From Alkalibacter rhizosphaerae (GTDB lineage Bacteria > Bacillota > Clostridia > Eubacteriales > Alkalibacteraceae), in NCBI RefSeq assembly GCF_017352215.1, contig NZ_CP071444.1, positions 1 to 64,000 on the forward strand: 64,000 nucleotides of DNA, given 5' to 3'. The position numbers and the translations under genes are program-made. Of the stretch, positions 18,961 to 28,121 are shown piece after piece. The notes under the pieces were generated by a model. It made no database searches and was not told where the DNA came from. It saw only the letters and a list, made by a program, of their open reading frames with translations. How positions within the stretch are numbered: the stretch's first letter is position 1; each line of letters opens with the position of its first letter.

Positions 18961-19227
18961 ATGGATTCTATAACTATAATCGGAATGACATCCATCATAA
19001 TTGCAGGATTGACAATTGCCATTGGTTCCATCGCCCCGGCCATTGGGGAAGGGAATGCAGTCGCCCAAGCGTTGCGATCCATCGCACAACAACCGGACGA
19101 GTCCAACACCATTTCAAGAACGCTGTTTGTTGGACTTGCCATGATCGAATCTACGGCCATCTACTGTTTTGTCATCTCTATGATCCTTTTGTTTGCCAAC
19201 CCTTTCTGGAATGCAGTGATCGGGTGA
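18961..19227 (+). CDS. atpE: N-type ATPase c subunit (two-carboxylate rotor)
   Basis: Rotor ring subunit of 88 residues forming a helical hairpin with loop RSIAQQP. Helix 1 contains GSIAPAIGEGN with E30 at the position of Gln32 in the Na+-binding Ilyobacter rotor. Helix 2 contains MIESTAIY, with E63, S64, T65 and Y68 matching that rotor's E65, S66, T67 and Y70. Both helices therefore carry a buried carboxylate. Studied N-ATPase rotors with two carboxylates were first predicted to move Na+, and one, from Burkholderia pseudomallei, was reported as H+-specific with a 17-subunit ring. Specificity here is open. Confidence 0.95.
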   Translation: MDSITIIGMTSIIIAGLTIAIGSIAPAIGEGNAVAQALRSIAQQPDESNTISRTLFVGLAMIESTAIYCFVISMILLFANPFWNAVIG

Positions 19228-19231
19228 TCTT

Positions 19232-19984
19232 ATGGAAATAAATCTATTCGAAATAATCGCAATGGTGGTCAACTTTTTCGTATTGTTGTTCATTCTACAG
19301 AAATTTTTTTATAAACCGATTCAGAACGTCATGGAAGAGCGGCAGGCAAAAATCGACGGTTTGATGGAAGAATCTCTGGCCAAGCGGAAAGAAGCCGATG
19401 CACTGATCGAAGAATACAAGGATAAAATGGCATCTCTTGCTACTCAGGAACAAGTCGCCATGCGGCAGGCTAGAGAACAAGCGGAAGAAGCCCGGGAAGC
19501 TTTATTTGTCGAGTATAAAATCGAGGCGGAAAAGCGTCGGGAAGCGCTTATGAAAGAAATCGAAGATGACAAACGGGCATTGGAGCGTGACATCCAAACC
19601 GTATTGGGAAAAAACTCCGTCATCCTGGCTTCCAATATTCTTTCTTACATAACCGATGAAGCCTTGGAAGAAAAATTGTTTTATGTATTTTTGGAGAGTT
19701 TGAAAAATTTGGACCCGGAAAAGCAGAAGGACCTGTTTGCATCCAAAAGCGGCAAGTTGGAATTGATCAGCGCCAATCCCTTGTCCAAGGAAAAAAAGGG
19801 AATATTGGAAGATGTGCTGGCTCATATTTTCCCCAATTACAATCAGGTGACATATGCAGTCGATGGATCCTTGGTGTTGGGTTTTGAATTGAAGATGGAA
19901 TCCTATTTGATTCGAATCAGCATAAAGAAATACTTGGAACAGATGGAAATGAATATTTTGAAGACCATTGATGCCAGATTTTAG
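19232..19984 (+). CDS. atpF: N-type ATPase subunit b with delta-like C-terminal part
   Basis: A 250-residue stator protein, much longer than the usual 160-170. There is one N-terminal helix (residues about 5-25) and a long charged coiled coil (about 30-140). The C-terminal 100 residues end in SANPLSKEKKGILEDVL and VDGSLVLGFELKMESYLIRISIKKYLEQM. That ending resembles the C-terminus of delta/OSCP (TAxPLSxEQK; DPSxxGGxxxRxGxxxxDxSVxxxL). No separate delta gene exists in the operon, so this region probably takes over its stator-cap role. That assignment is inference from motif similarity and gene content. Confidence 0.88.
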   Translation: MEINLFEIIAMVVNFFVLLFILQKFFYKPIQNVMEERQAKIDGLMEESLAKRKEADALIEEYKDKMASLATQEQVAMRQAREQAEEAREALFVEYKIEAEKRREALMKEIEDDKRALERDIQTVLGKNSVILASNILSYITDEALEEKLFYVFLESLKNLDPEKQKDLFASKSGKLELISANPLSKEKKGILEDVLAHIFPNYNQVTYAVDGSLVLGFELKMESYLIRISIKKYLEQMEMNILKTIDARF

Positions 19985-20002
19985 AGTAAAGGAGTCGACA
20001 CC

Positions 20003-21511
20003 ATGCTGAAAGAACAACTAAACCGCTTTGATCAAATAGTGAAGGATGCACTTGCTGAAGATCTGAACAAGATGGACGTGGAGGAAATGGGACAAGTCGT
20101 TTCCCTGGATCGGGGTATCGCCATCGTCGATGGTTTGAAAAAGGTGAAATATCAGGAGTTGATCCAATTTTCTAACGGAACCAAGGGAATGGCTTTCAAT
20201 CTGGACCCGGACCAAGTAGGTGTTCTCTTGTTGGGAGAGTACAATCAGATCCACGCAGGAGAAGTTGTGAAGAGAACCTATGAAGTGGCGGATATTCCTG
20301 TCGGAAGAGGTTTCATTGGCCGTGTTATCAATCCTCTTGGAGAACCTATGGACGGGAAAGGAATGATCAAAAGCACGGATCGATTTTCCATTGAAAGAGA
20401 AGCGCCTCCCATTTTGGATCGTGCGCCGGTCATTGAACCATTGCAGACAGGCATCAAGGTCATCGATGCCATCGTTCCCATTGGGAAAGGACAGCGGGAA
20501 CTGATCCTCGGGGACAGGCAAACAGGAAAAACGGCGATCGCCATCGATACCATTCTAAACCAACAGAATAAAAATGTGATCTGCATATACTGTGCCATCG
20601 GACAGCAGATCTCTTCCATTTCAAAAACCATTGATGTGTTGGAAAAGTCGGGTGCTATGGAACACACCATTCTTGTGATCGCACAAGCAGACGATCCTCC
20701 GGGATTGTCCTACGTCGCTCCTTATGCAGCTACTGCATTGGGCGAATTTTTCATGGACAAGGGAGAAGATGTGTTGATCATTTACGATGATTTGACAAAA
20801 CATGCCAGGTCTTATCGGGAACTCTCCTTGTTGTTGGAACGGCCGCCGGGAAGGGAAGCATATCCTGGAGACATTTTTTACATTCACTCCCGTTTGTTAG
20901 AGAGGTCCACCCACTTAAAGGAAGAATTAGGAGGGGGGAGTTTGACGGCCCTACCTATCATCGAAACCCAAGCGGAAAACATTTCGGCTTATATACCAAC
21001 CAACTTGATCTCCATTACCGACGGTCAGATTTTCGTGTCCCCGAAAATATTCAACAAGGGAAACATTCCGGCAGTAAGCATTGGAGCATCCGTATCCAGG
21101 GTGGGAGGAAAAACCCAACTTGCAGCCTATCGATCCATCACCAGTGCATTGAAGTTGACCTATTCTCAATTTGAGGAAATGGAAATATTTGCGAGTTTCG
21201 GAACGAAATTGGATGATGAAACCAAGCAGATCTTAAATCGTGGAGAGCGGATCCGTAAAATATTCAATCAACCTCAATTTGAACCGGTGAATGTGATAAA
21301 GCAAATCGGTGTTTTTCTTGCGCTGACGGAAGGTCTTTTTGATAATATACCGTTGGATGATCTGGAAAAGGCAGAAAAACTGGTTGGAGAAATTGCCCTG
21401 GAAGACACTGGTCTAAATGAAATCATATACGAGAATCAACAAATCGACGAAACAACAAAATCCGATTATTTGGAACGGATCAGATCCGTATTAAAGGAGT
21501 TGGTCGTCTGA
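20003..21511 (+). CDS. atpA: N-type ATPase alpha subunit
   Basis: Non-catalytic nucleotide-binding subunit of the hexamer, 502 residues. The beta-barrel N-terminus (VVSLDRGIAIVDGLKKVKYQE) is followed by Walker A GDRQTGKT at residues 170-177, the segment VIYDDLTKHARSYRELSLL, and the arginine-finger region near AISIGASVSRVGG. The start ATG follows AAAGGAG. Its stop overlaps the gamma start (TGATG). Confidence 0.95.
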   Translation: MLKEQLNRFDQIVKDALAEDLNKMDVEEMGQVVSLDRGIAIVDGLKKVKYQELIQFSNGTKGMAFNLDPDQVGVLLLGEYNQIHAGEVVKRTYEVADIPVGRGFIGRVINPLGEPMDGKGMIKSTDRFSIEREAPPILDRAPVIEPLQTGIKVIDAIVPIGKGQRELILGDRQTGKTAIAIDTILNQQNKNVICIYCAIGQQISSISKTIDVLEKSGAMEHTILVIAQADDPPGLSYVAPYAATALGEFFMDKGEDVLIIYDDLTKHARSYRELSLLLERPPGREAYPGDIFYIHSRLLERSTHLKEELGGGSLTALPIIETQAENISAYIPTNLISITDGQIFVSPKIFNKGNIPAVSIGASVSRVGGKTQLAAYRSITSALKLTYSQFEEMEIFASFGTKLDDETKQILNRGERIRKIFNQPQFEPVNVIKQIGVFLALTEGLFDNIPLDDLEKAEKLVGEIALEDTGLNEIIYENQQIDETTKSDYLERIRSVLKELVV

Positions 21512-22413
21512 TGCAAACATTACAGGCACTACAAAAGAGCATCCATTCCGCAGAAAACTTGAAATCCATCGTTCGAACCATGAAAGCCCACGCTTCTTCC
21601 AATATTCTCCAGTTTCAGCAAGCAGCCAAAGCTTCCATGGATTATCGACAGGTGTTGGACATGGCACTTTACATTGCCCTTGTGGAAGAAGATTCTCTGG
21701 TAAATGAAGAAGAAAGCGGCAGTTCAGGGATCGTCCTTCATGTTGTTTTCGGATCGGATCATGGACTGGCAGGACGCTTTAACGAAAGAATGGCCAACTA
21801 TGCAGTCTCTCAAATCGGTTCCAATGAAAAAAACCGGGTCATCGTTATTGGCCAACAAGTATTTCGTCGCTTGGAATCCATTCAACAGATCCATCAACTT
21901 TTATCTGTGCCTCAAACCACGGACGGCATCACTTCCATCGTCCAACAAGTACTGATGGAAATGGATGCCATCGGAGCCGGTAACGGACTGAACCGTGTAT
22001 GGCTCCATTATGGAAAACCGCTTGGACATGCAGGATTTGAAGAAGAAAGCGCCTTGCTTTTTCCAGTGGATCTGTCCAGTTTTGATACGCGCAAGATGAA
22101 CTGGAAATCCAAGACGTTGCCAACTTTCACCATGGATCGGGAAGTATTGTTGTCGGAACTTGTGCGCCAGTATATTTTCATAACACTATATCGAAGTTTT
22201 TGCTATTCGCTGGTTTCTGAAAATACCAGCAGGATAGAATCCATGACCACGGCGGAAAAGAACATAGACGAGCGATTGGAAGATCTCCAGTTTCATTACC
22301 GGTCACAACGTCAAAACGGAATCACAGAAGAAATCAATGATGTCATATCAGGTTTCAAGTCGATCCGAAAATCAAAAGAAAAGAAAAAAGACGAGGATGA
22401 TGTAAAAGCATAA
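21511..22413 (+). CDS. atpG: N-type ATPase gamma subunit
   Basis: Central rotating stalk, 300 residues. The N-terminal helix (LQKSIHSAENLKSIVRTMKAHASSNI) matches the gamma signature IxxTKxMxxVA, and the C-terminal helix is basic and coiled. The middle GSDHGLAGRFNERM corresponds to the SDRGLCGxxN motif. It is the last gene of the operon, and no delta gene follows. The Lys-rich tail (KSKEKKKDEDD) is unusual for gamma, which normally ends in a hydrophobic tip, but the sequence shows no frameshift. Confidence 0.9.
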   Translation: MQTLQALQKSIHSAENLKSIVRTMKAHASSNILQFQQAAKASMDYRQVLDMALYIALVEEDSLVNEEESGSSGIVLHVVFGSDHGLAGRFNERMANYAVSQIGSNEKNRVIVIGQQVFRRLESIQQIHQLLSVPQTTDGITSIVQQVLMEMDAIGAGNGLNRVWLHYGKPLGHAGFEEESALLFPVDLSSFDTRKMNWKSKTLPTFTMDREVLLSELVRQYIFITLYRSFCYSLVSENTSRIESMTTAEKNIDERLEDLQFHYRSQRQNGITEEINDVISGFKSIRKSKEKKKDEDDVKA

Positions 22414-22521
22414 CAAATCAAGGTGTAATATAGTATACTGGTAGGGCAGGGAAAGGATATATCGATTCCGGCAAAGTGGGGTTCTCCGGGGCTCCATATT
22501 TTTTTGAAAGGGGCGACAACC

Positions 22522-24300
22522 TTGAAGGCATACAAAACCCTAATGCCGTTTTTAAAAAGAAATGTTCATAGATATGTTATCGGTATCTTGCTTTTAATGC
22601 TGGTGGATGGTGCAAATCTTCTGGTCCCACAAGTTTTGCGGTCATTTACCGATTGGGCCCAAACGGGTGAATTGACGACCGACAGGATCTGGGTCTCCGT
22701 TCTTTGGATCATGGGTCTTGGATCCATGATCGCATTGGGACGTTTTATATGGAGGACTCAGTTGTTCGGTACTGCCAAGAAATTGGAGTACTGGCTTCGG
22801 GACAAGCTTTTCCGTCATTATTTGAGTTTGGATGCAGATTACTACAAGCATGCAAAGACCGGCGATTTAATGGCCCATGCCACAAATGACGTGAAAGCGG
22901 TGTCCAACACCATGGGTGCCGGGATCATGATGATCATTGATTCCATCTTCATGACTTTGCTGACGGTGGTCATGATGGTTATTACGGTAGGAATGAAAAT
23001 ATCCATGGTTGCGCTATTGGCGCTGCCTTTTATTTCGTTGGCGATCGGTCGAATCTCCAAACCGGTACAGCGTCGTTCACGAATGGTGCAAAATACATTT
23101 TCCAAACTCACTACGGAAGTGCAGGAAAATTTATCCGGAATTCGGGTCATTAAAGCTTCCGGAGTAGAAAAAATTCGATCCAACAGTTTTGCCAAAGTGA
23201 ATGAAACCTACAAGAAAAACAACATGGACCTCGTCAAGTTGAACGGTTTGTTCCATCCTGTCATCGATTTATTTTCCGGGATCAGTTTTGTTGTTTTTAT
23301 TTTATACGGATCCCAACAGATACTGACTGGAGTCATCACCTTGGGGGATTTCGTAGCTGTCGTCCATTATCTTCATATGATATTATGGCCCATGGTTGCA
23401 TTGGGAATGATTGCCAACATGTTTCAACGGGGCATAGCTTCCATGGATCGCCTGAATCAGATTTTTGCAGTGGAACCGCAAATAAAAGAAGATGGAGAGG
23501 CCCTTTCACTAAAAAAGGCAGATGGCAGCGTCAGTTTTCGGAATGTTTCTTTCCGATACGGCAAGGATCTTCCTTTGGTCTTGGAAAATGTCAGTTTTGA
23601 CGTTGAACCAGGAACCAGTCTAGCCATTTTAGGAAGAACCGGTAGCGGAAAATCTACGGTCATCGATCTTCTTTTACGACTTTACGACGTTGAAGCGGGA
23701 GAGATCCTTTTTTCCGGTGTTCCTATAAAGAAACTAAGTTTGAAAGCACTTCGCAGTGCCATTGCTGCGGTTCCCCAGGACAGTTTTCTTTTTTCGAAAA
23801 GTGTGGCAGAAAATATTTCGTTTTCATTGAAAGACGCAGCGCAACGACAGGTCATCGTCGAGGCGGCCAAATTTGCCAAAGTCCATGAAGACATCCTGAC
23901 AATGCCGGAGGGATACGACACCTTGGTCGGAGAGCGAGGTGTTACCTTGAGCGGAGGTCAAAAACAACGTATTTGCATTGCCAGAGCTTATTTGCGTCAG
24001 GCACCATTGCTTATTTTGGACGATTCTCTCTCCGCCGTGGATACGGAAACGGAAGATGCCATCCTGCAGCACCTTCGGGAACTGGGACAAAGCTTGATTT
24101 TGATTTCTCAACGCATATCCGCTGTTAAGAATGCAGATCAGATCCTGGTCATGGATGAAGGGAAGATCATACAACGGGGAACACATGAAACCTTAATGGA
24201 CCAAGTGGGAGGACTTTATAGAACCTTGAACGATCATCAGTTGTTGGAATCAAAACTGGACATCAAACTACGCACAAAGGAGGACCAGAACCATGATTAA
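22522..24300 (+). CDS. Heterodimeric ABC exporter, subunit with degenerate ATP site
   Basis: A 592-residue half-transporter with six N-terminal helices (about 1-310) and a C-terminal ATPase. Walker A GRTGSGKST and signature LSGGQKQR are canonical. The residue after Walker B is Asp instead of the catalytic Glu (LLILDDSLSAVD), and the switch His is replaced by Gln (ISQRISA). Such changes define the inactive site of heterodimeric exporters like BmrCD/LmrCD/TM287-288. TTG 22522 is chosen with AAAGGGG eight bases upstream. It overlaps its partner gene by eight bases. Substrates are probably drugs, lipids or peptides. Confidence 0.88.
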   Translation: MKAYKTLMPFLKRNVHRYVIGILLLMLVDGANLLVPQVLRSFTDWAQTGELTTDRIWVSVLWIMGLGSMIALGRFIWRTQLFGTAKKLEYWLRDKLFRHYLSLDADYYKHAKTGDLMAHATNDVKAVSNTMGAGIMMIIDSIFMTLLTVVMMVITVGMKISMVALLALPFISLAIGRISKPVQRRSRMVQNTFSKLTTEVQENLSGIRVIKASGVEKIRSNSFAKVNETYKKNNMDLVKLNGLFHPVIDLFSGISFVVFILYGSQQILTGVITLGDFVAVVHYLHMILWPMVALGMIANMFQRGIASMDRLNQIFAVEPQIKEDGEALSLKKADGSVSFRNVSFRYGKDLPLVLENVSFDVEPGTSLAILGRTGSGKSTVIDLLLRLYDVEAGEILFSGVPIKKLSLKALRSAIAAVPQDSFLFSKSVAENISFSLKDAAQRQVIVEAAKFAKVHEDILTMPEGYDTLVGERGVTLSGGQKQRICIARAYLRQAPLLILDDSLSAVDTETEDAILQHLRELGQSLILISQRISAVKNADQILVMDEGKIIQRGTHETLMDQVGGLYRTLNDHQLLESKLDIKLRTKEDQNHD

Positions 24301-26077
24301 CAAAAGGGGCCAGTTGATTAACACGAAAGTGATGGGAAGGCTCCTTCGATATGCCTATCCTCATTGGAGATCCTTTTTCTTGGTTTTCGGGTTGATCTTG
24401 TTGATGACGATCACCTCTTTGGCCCAACCCAGGTTGGTCCAGTGGATCATCGATAATCATTTAGTAAATTTATCACCGGGAATGGAAGAAGGAGCGGTCC
24501 GACAAGAACTATTTCAAATCGGGATCATTGCCTTGACGTATCTGGGTACCGTATTGATCAACTTTGGATCCAATTATGCGCACTTTTGGGTTTTGAACAA
24601 AACCGGACAAACCATATTGTTGAATTTGCGACAAGAAGTATACGATCACGTCATGAGTTTATCCATGTCATTTTTTGATACAAACCCATTGGGAAACCTG
24701 GTCACACGGATCACTAATGATACGGAAAACCTGAATGAGATGTTTACTTCTGTTTTGACCAGTTTGTTTCAAAATATCGTTTCCATTATTGGGATCATCC
24801 TGATCATGCTGACCATGAATTTTCGTCTAGGTCTGATGGTTCTGGCATTGACACCGGCCATCCTGATCATTTCGTTTGTATTCCGAAATATTATACAAAA
24901 AGTGTATGAAGAACAGCGGCGGATCCTGTCAAAAATCAACAACCACCTTTCGGAGAATTTGTCCGGGATGAATGTCATACAAATGTTTCACCAAGAGGAA
25001 AAAGTATATCAAGAATTCGACAAGGCAGACCGAGATTATTTAAGGGAATCCCAACGAGAAGTCAAATACTTTGCCACGTATCGTCCGGCAGTGGAACTGA
25101 TCCGTTCGTTGGGGATCGCACTGCTTTTGTGGTATGGTGGAGGAGGCTTCATTCGTGAAACCATTACTTTTGGAATTCTGTATGCATATATAGAATATAT
25201 CCAACGATTTTTTCATCCAATTTTAAGTTTGGCGGAAACGTACAATGTCATCCAATCTGCATTGACCAGCTCCCGACGAATTTTTTCTCTGATGGATGAG
25301 AAACGGACGGTCATCAATCAAACAGATCCGATCCAGGTGGATCGACTGATGGGAAAGGTTGAATTTGATCACGTATGGTTTGCATACAAGGGAGAAGAAT
25401 GGGTGTTGAAAGATGTTTCCTTCATCATCGAACCTGGTGAGTTTGTCGCCTTTGTAGGTTCCACGGGAGCAGGAAAGTCCTCTATCATGCATCTGATCAG
25501 TCGATTCTATGACATACAGAGGGGATCCATTCGTATCGATGGCATCGATATCAAAAATTTTGATGAACAACAGCTTCGCCAAGCCGTCGGAGTGGTCCAA
25601 CAGGATGTTTTTCTGTTTGGTGGAACAGTGGAAGAAAACATCACCCTGGGAAGAGAATATGTAAGTCGGGATGATGCCATCCAAGCATCCAAATTGGTCA
25701 ACGCAGAGACTTTTATTCGGCGTTTACCAGGTGGATACGAAGCGCCTGTCATGGAACGGGGAGCCACTTTTTCCGCAGGGCAGCGTCAACTTCTTAGTTA
25801 TGCAAGAACGGTCGCAGCAGATCCATCCATGTTGATTTTAGATGAAGCCACTGCCAACATCGATACGGAGACGGAACTGCTGATCCAGGACGCTATCATC
25901 AAAATGAGTCGGAATCGGACAACCATTGCGGTAGCACATCGAATCAGCACCATTGCCGATGCAGACAAGATCATCGTCATGCATCACGGAGAGATCGCCG
26001 AAGAAGGAACAAAAGACCAATTATTGGAGCAGGACGGGATCTTTCGGGTACTGTATGAATTGCAATTTGATCGATAG
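24293..26077 (+). CDS. Heterodimeric ABC exporter, subunit with canonical Walker B
   Basis: A 594-residue half-transporter, partner of the preceding gene. It has six membrane helices followed by an ATPase with Walker A GSTGAGKSS, canonical Walker B plus catalytic Glu (SMLILDEATANID) and switch His (VAHRIST). Its signature motif is FSAGQRQ rather than LSGGQ. In the dimer that altered signature faces the partner's degenerate Walker B, so one composite site is fully degenerate and the other intact. A strong AAAGGAGG site lies before ATG 24293, inside the upstream gene. Confidence 0.9.
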   Translation: MINKRGQLINTKVMGRLLRYAYPHWRSFFLVFGLILLMTITSLAQPRLVQWIIDNHLVNLSPGMEEGAVRQELFQIGIIALTYLGTVLINFGSNYAHFWVLNKTGQTILLNLRQEVYDHVMSLSMSFFDTNPLGNLVTRITNDTENLNEMFTSVLTSLFQNIVSIIGIILIMLTMNFRLGLMVLALTPAILIISFVFRNIIQKVYEEQRRILSKINNHLSENLSGMNVIQMFHQEEKVYQEFDKADRDYLRESQREVKYFATYRPAVELIRSLGIALLLWYGGGGFIRETITFGILYAYIEYIQRFFHPILSLAETYNVIQSALTSSRRIFSLMDEKRTVINQTDPIQVDRLMGKVEFDHVWFAYKGEEWVLKDVSFIIEPGEFVAFVGSTGAGKSSIMHLISRFYDIQRGSIRIDGIDIKNFDEQQLRQAVGVVQQDVFLFGGTVEENITLGREYVSRDDAIQASKLVNAETFIRRLPGGYEAPVMERGATFSAGQRQLLSYARTVAADPSMLILDEATANIDTETELLIQDAIIKMSRNRTTIAVAHRISTIADADKIIVMHHGEIAEEGTKDQLLEQDGIFRVLYELQFDR

Positions 26078-26102
26078 ACAAGAAATCGTTTCATGATATA
26101 AT
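26075..26102 (+). promoter_or_regulatory. Promoter for DUF362-nudC
   Basis: TAGACA at 26075-26080 and TATAAT at 26097-26102 with a 16-base spacer. The -10 is preceded by TGA (extended -10, TGATATAAT). The same TGATATAAT string occurs in the promoters before 50695 and 56150. Confidence 0.6.
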
Positions 26103-26134
26103 CAATACAAAAGTGTATGAACGGAGGAAAATGG

Positions 26135-27019
26135 ATGGGAAATAAAGGAGAAGTATACATAATCGCTACAACAGACCGCAGAGAAGGGGTAAAGCGATGT
26201 TTCCAGTATTTGGGGGAGCTGCCCTATGCAGAGAAAAAAATATTTCTGAAACCCAATTACAACACGGCTGATCCGACCCCCGGATCCACTCATAATGAAA
26301 CGCTGGAGCAGATCTTGACGGAATTGCAGTCGTTTAAACCTGCCCATATGGCTTTTGGAGACCGATGTGGACCTGCGATAATGGCGGAGGTCATACAGGA
26401 AAAAGGGTTGGACGATATCGCGAAACAGTTTCAAGTGGATCTTGTCAACTTTGAGGAAATGCCCCAGGAGGATTGGATCCCGGTAAAAGATGAACGATTT
26501 CATTGGCCGGATCATCAGATCCATTTGCCCAGAGCGGTACAGGATGCAGACGTGGTAGTCAGTACTTGTACCCTGAAAACTCATGGTTTTGGCGGTGTAT
26601 TCAGCATGTCCTTGAAATTAGGGGTTGGCATTGTTCCAAAAGACTTCAAAACCCTTCATCATTCGGAGCACATGCGCAAAATGATCGCAGAAATCAATCT
26701 GGCCTATGAACCGGATTTTACGGTGATGGACGGGATCGATGCCTTTACCGATGGAGGACCCATGAAGGGAAATTTGGTCAAAGGAAACGTAATGATGGTC
26801 TCCAGAGACAGGATCGCACTGGATGCAGTCGGGATCGCCATGCTTCGCCATCTGGGAAGCAACGAAGCCATCATGAATACGCCCATCTTTGAACAGGAGC
26901 AGATCGCACGAGCGGTAGAGCTGAATTTAGGGGTATCATCAATCGATGAGATCCAAATCGTCACAGATGATGAACAAAGTGCCAAGTTGGCAGAGAAATT
27001 GAAAAAGCACCTTCATTAA
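26135..27019 (+). CDS. DUF362-domain protein
   Basis: A 294-residue protein of the DUF362 family, seen from KIFLKPNYN near the start, VSTCTLKTHGFGGVFSMSLKLGVG in the middle (the conserved TH-x-GG segment), and VMDGIDAFTDGGPMKGN. Some family members bind an iron-sulfur cluster through an added ferredoxin domain, but this one has none. Function is not established. ATG 26135 has GGAGG seven bases upstream; ATG 26117 lies before that site. It is probably co-transcribed with nudC, 38 bases downstream. Confidence 0.8.
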   Translation: MGNKGEVYIIATTDRREGVKRCFQYLGELPYAEKKIFLKPNYNTADPTPGSTHNETLEQILTELQSFKPAHMAFGDRCGPAIMAEVIQEKGLDDIAKQFQVDLVNFEEMPQEDWIPVKDERFHWPDHQIHLPRAVQDADVVVSTCTLKTHGFGGVFSMSLKLGVGIVPKDFKTLHHSEHMRKMIAEINLAYEPDFTVMDGIDAFTDGGPMKGNLVKGNVMMVSRDRIALDAVGIAMLRHLGSNEAIMNTPIFEQEQIARAVELNLGVSSIDEIQIVTDDEQSAKLAEKLKKHLH

Positions 27020-27057
27020 AAAATCGAAAGCTTAACAAAAAGGAAAGGAGGGTTCCC

Positions 27058-27894
27058 ATGATACAGGATATAGATCCAAAAGTATTTCGGAATGCTTTTA
27101 AAGAAAAAAAAGCGGAATCAAAGGACTTGTTTCTAGCGTATGATGCAGAAAATGTATTGGTCCATGAAGAGAAAACCAAGCTGTGGTACCCGTCCTTTGC
27201 AGACTTTGATGCAACATTTCCGGATTTGAAGAATAATGCCCAATTTTTATTTGAAATCGACGACATCAACTATTACTGGGTGGATGAAGAAGGACTGGAC
27301 CAGGTGGAAGGCTGGGTCTACGTCAGCAGCAGAAGATTTCGTTCGGAACCAAAATATTGGAGATCCTTTGCCGGTGCCATTGGATTGCAATTGAGCCGAT
27401 GGTATAAGGATCACGGGTTTTGCAGTCGATGTGGAGCATCCACGACCCATGCAGAAAATGAACGGATGCTATATTGCAAGTCTTGTGGTTTTCGCGTCTA
27501 TCCAACCATTTCTCCATGCGTTATCGTAGGGGTACATGATGGCGACCGTTTGTTGTTGACCCAGTATGCAGGAAGAGAACACACCAGATTTGCCCTTGTG
27601 GCAGGTTTTGTGGAAATAGGGGAATCTTTGGAGGAGGCTGTCCATCGGGAAGTGATGGAAGAAGTGGGTGTACGCGTCAAAGACCTTCAGTTTTACAAGA
27701 GCCAGCCATGGCCATTTACCGATACGATCTTGGCCGGATTCTTTGCAGCATTGGATGGGGATGATGCCATTACCTTGCAAGAGGATGAACTGGCCTTGGC
27801 GGTATGGATGGATCGGAAAGACATTCCTCCGGAAGAATTGAAGATCAGTTTGACTGGAGAAATGATGGAATCATTTCGACTAGGCAAAGTATGA
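27058..27894 (+). CDS. nudC: NAD+ diphosphatase (NudC-type Nudix hydrolase)
   Basis: Cleaves NAD(H) to NMN(H) and AMP and may remove NAD caps from RNA. 278 residues. A zinc ribbon with C122, C125, C140 and C143 precedes the Nudix box GFVEIGESLEEAVHREVMEEVG (from about residue 183). The NADH-pyrophosphatase-specific motif SQPWPF is at 215-220. This combination is diagnostic for the NudC subgroup. Start ATG 27058 follows AAAGGAGGG. Confidence 0.93.
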   Translation: MIQDIDPKVFRNAFKEKKAESKDLFLAYDAENVLVHEEKTKLWYPSFADFDATFPDLKNNAQFLFEIDDINYYWVDEEGLDQVEGWVYVSSRRFRSEPKYWRSFAGAIGLQLSRWYKDHGFCSRCGASTTHAENERMLYCKSCGFRVYPTISPCVIVGVHDGDRLLLTQYAGREHTRFALVAGFVEIGESLEEAVHREVMEEVGVRVKDLQFYKSQPWPFTDTILAGFFAALDGDDAITLQEDELALAVWMDRKDIPPEELKISLTGEMMESFRLGKV

Positions 27895-27944
27895 AGTGTT
27901 TAATGGAAAGATAAAACAAATAAATTTTCTTAAAGCTGAAAAAG

Positions 27945-27976
27945 AGCGAGGATCTTAAATAGACCCCCGCTTTTTT
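27945..27976 (+). terminator. Possible terminator after nudC
   Basis: AGCGAGG and CCCCGCT can pair with one mismatch around an AT-rich loop, followed by TTTTTT at 27971-27976. It lies between convergent genes. A-rich sequence on the left could serve the minus-strand small gene ending at 27977. Confidence 0.5.
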
Positions 27977-28108
27977 CTATATTCCTAAAATCATGAATTT
28001 GATGAACGCCATGAATGATTTACGAACGTAATCATCTGGTGGCAGAAAATCCAGCTCCTCTTTTTCGAGTCGATCCAGTAAATCAGTGATTTTAACATCG
28101 TTTTCCAT
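27977..28108 (-). CDS. Small 43-residue protein downstream of the URO-D gene
   Basis: An unannotated-type short gene. ATG 28108 is preceded by a near-perfect ribosome site AAGGAGGTC with a five-base spacer, and this site overlaps the stop codon of the URO-D-family gene (28122-28124), so translation would be coupled. The protein has a charged N-terminal helix (MENDVKITDLLDRLEKEEL), a PPDD turn, then a hydrophobic tail (SFMAFIKFMILG). I do not recognise a family. It could be a small accessory or membrane-associating subunit of the upstream enzyme. Support comes from the ribosome site and position; homologues are needed. Confidence 0.65.
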   Translation of the reverse strand: MENDVKITDLLDRLEKEELDFLPPDDYVRKSFMAFIKFMILGI

Positions 28109-28121
28109 TTCATGACCTCCT

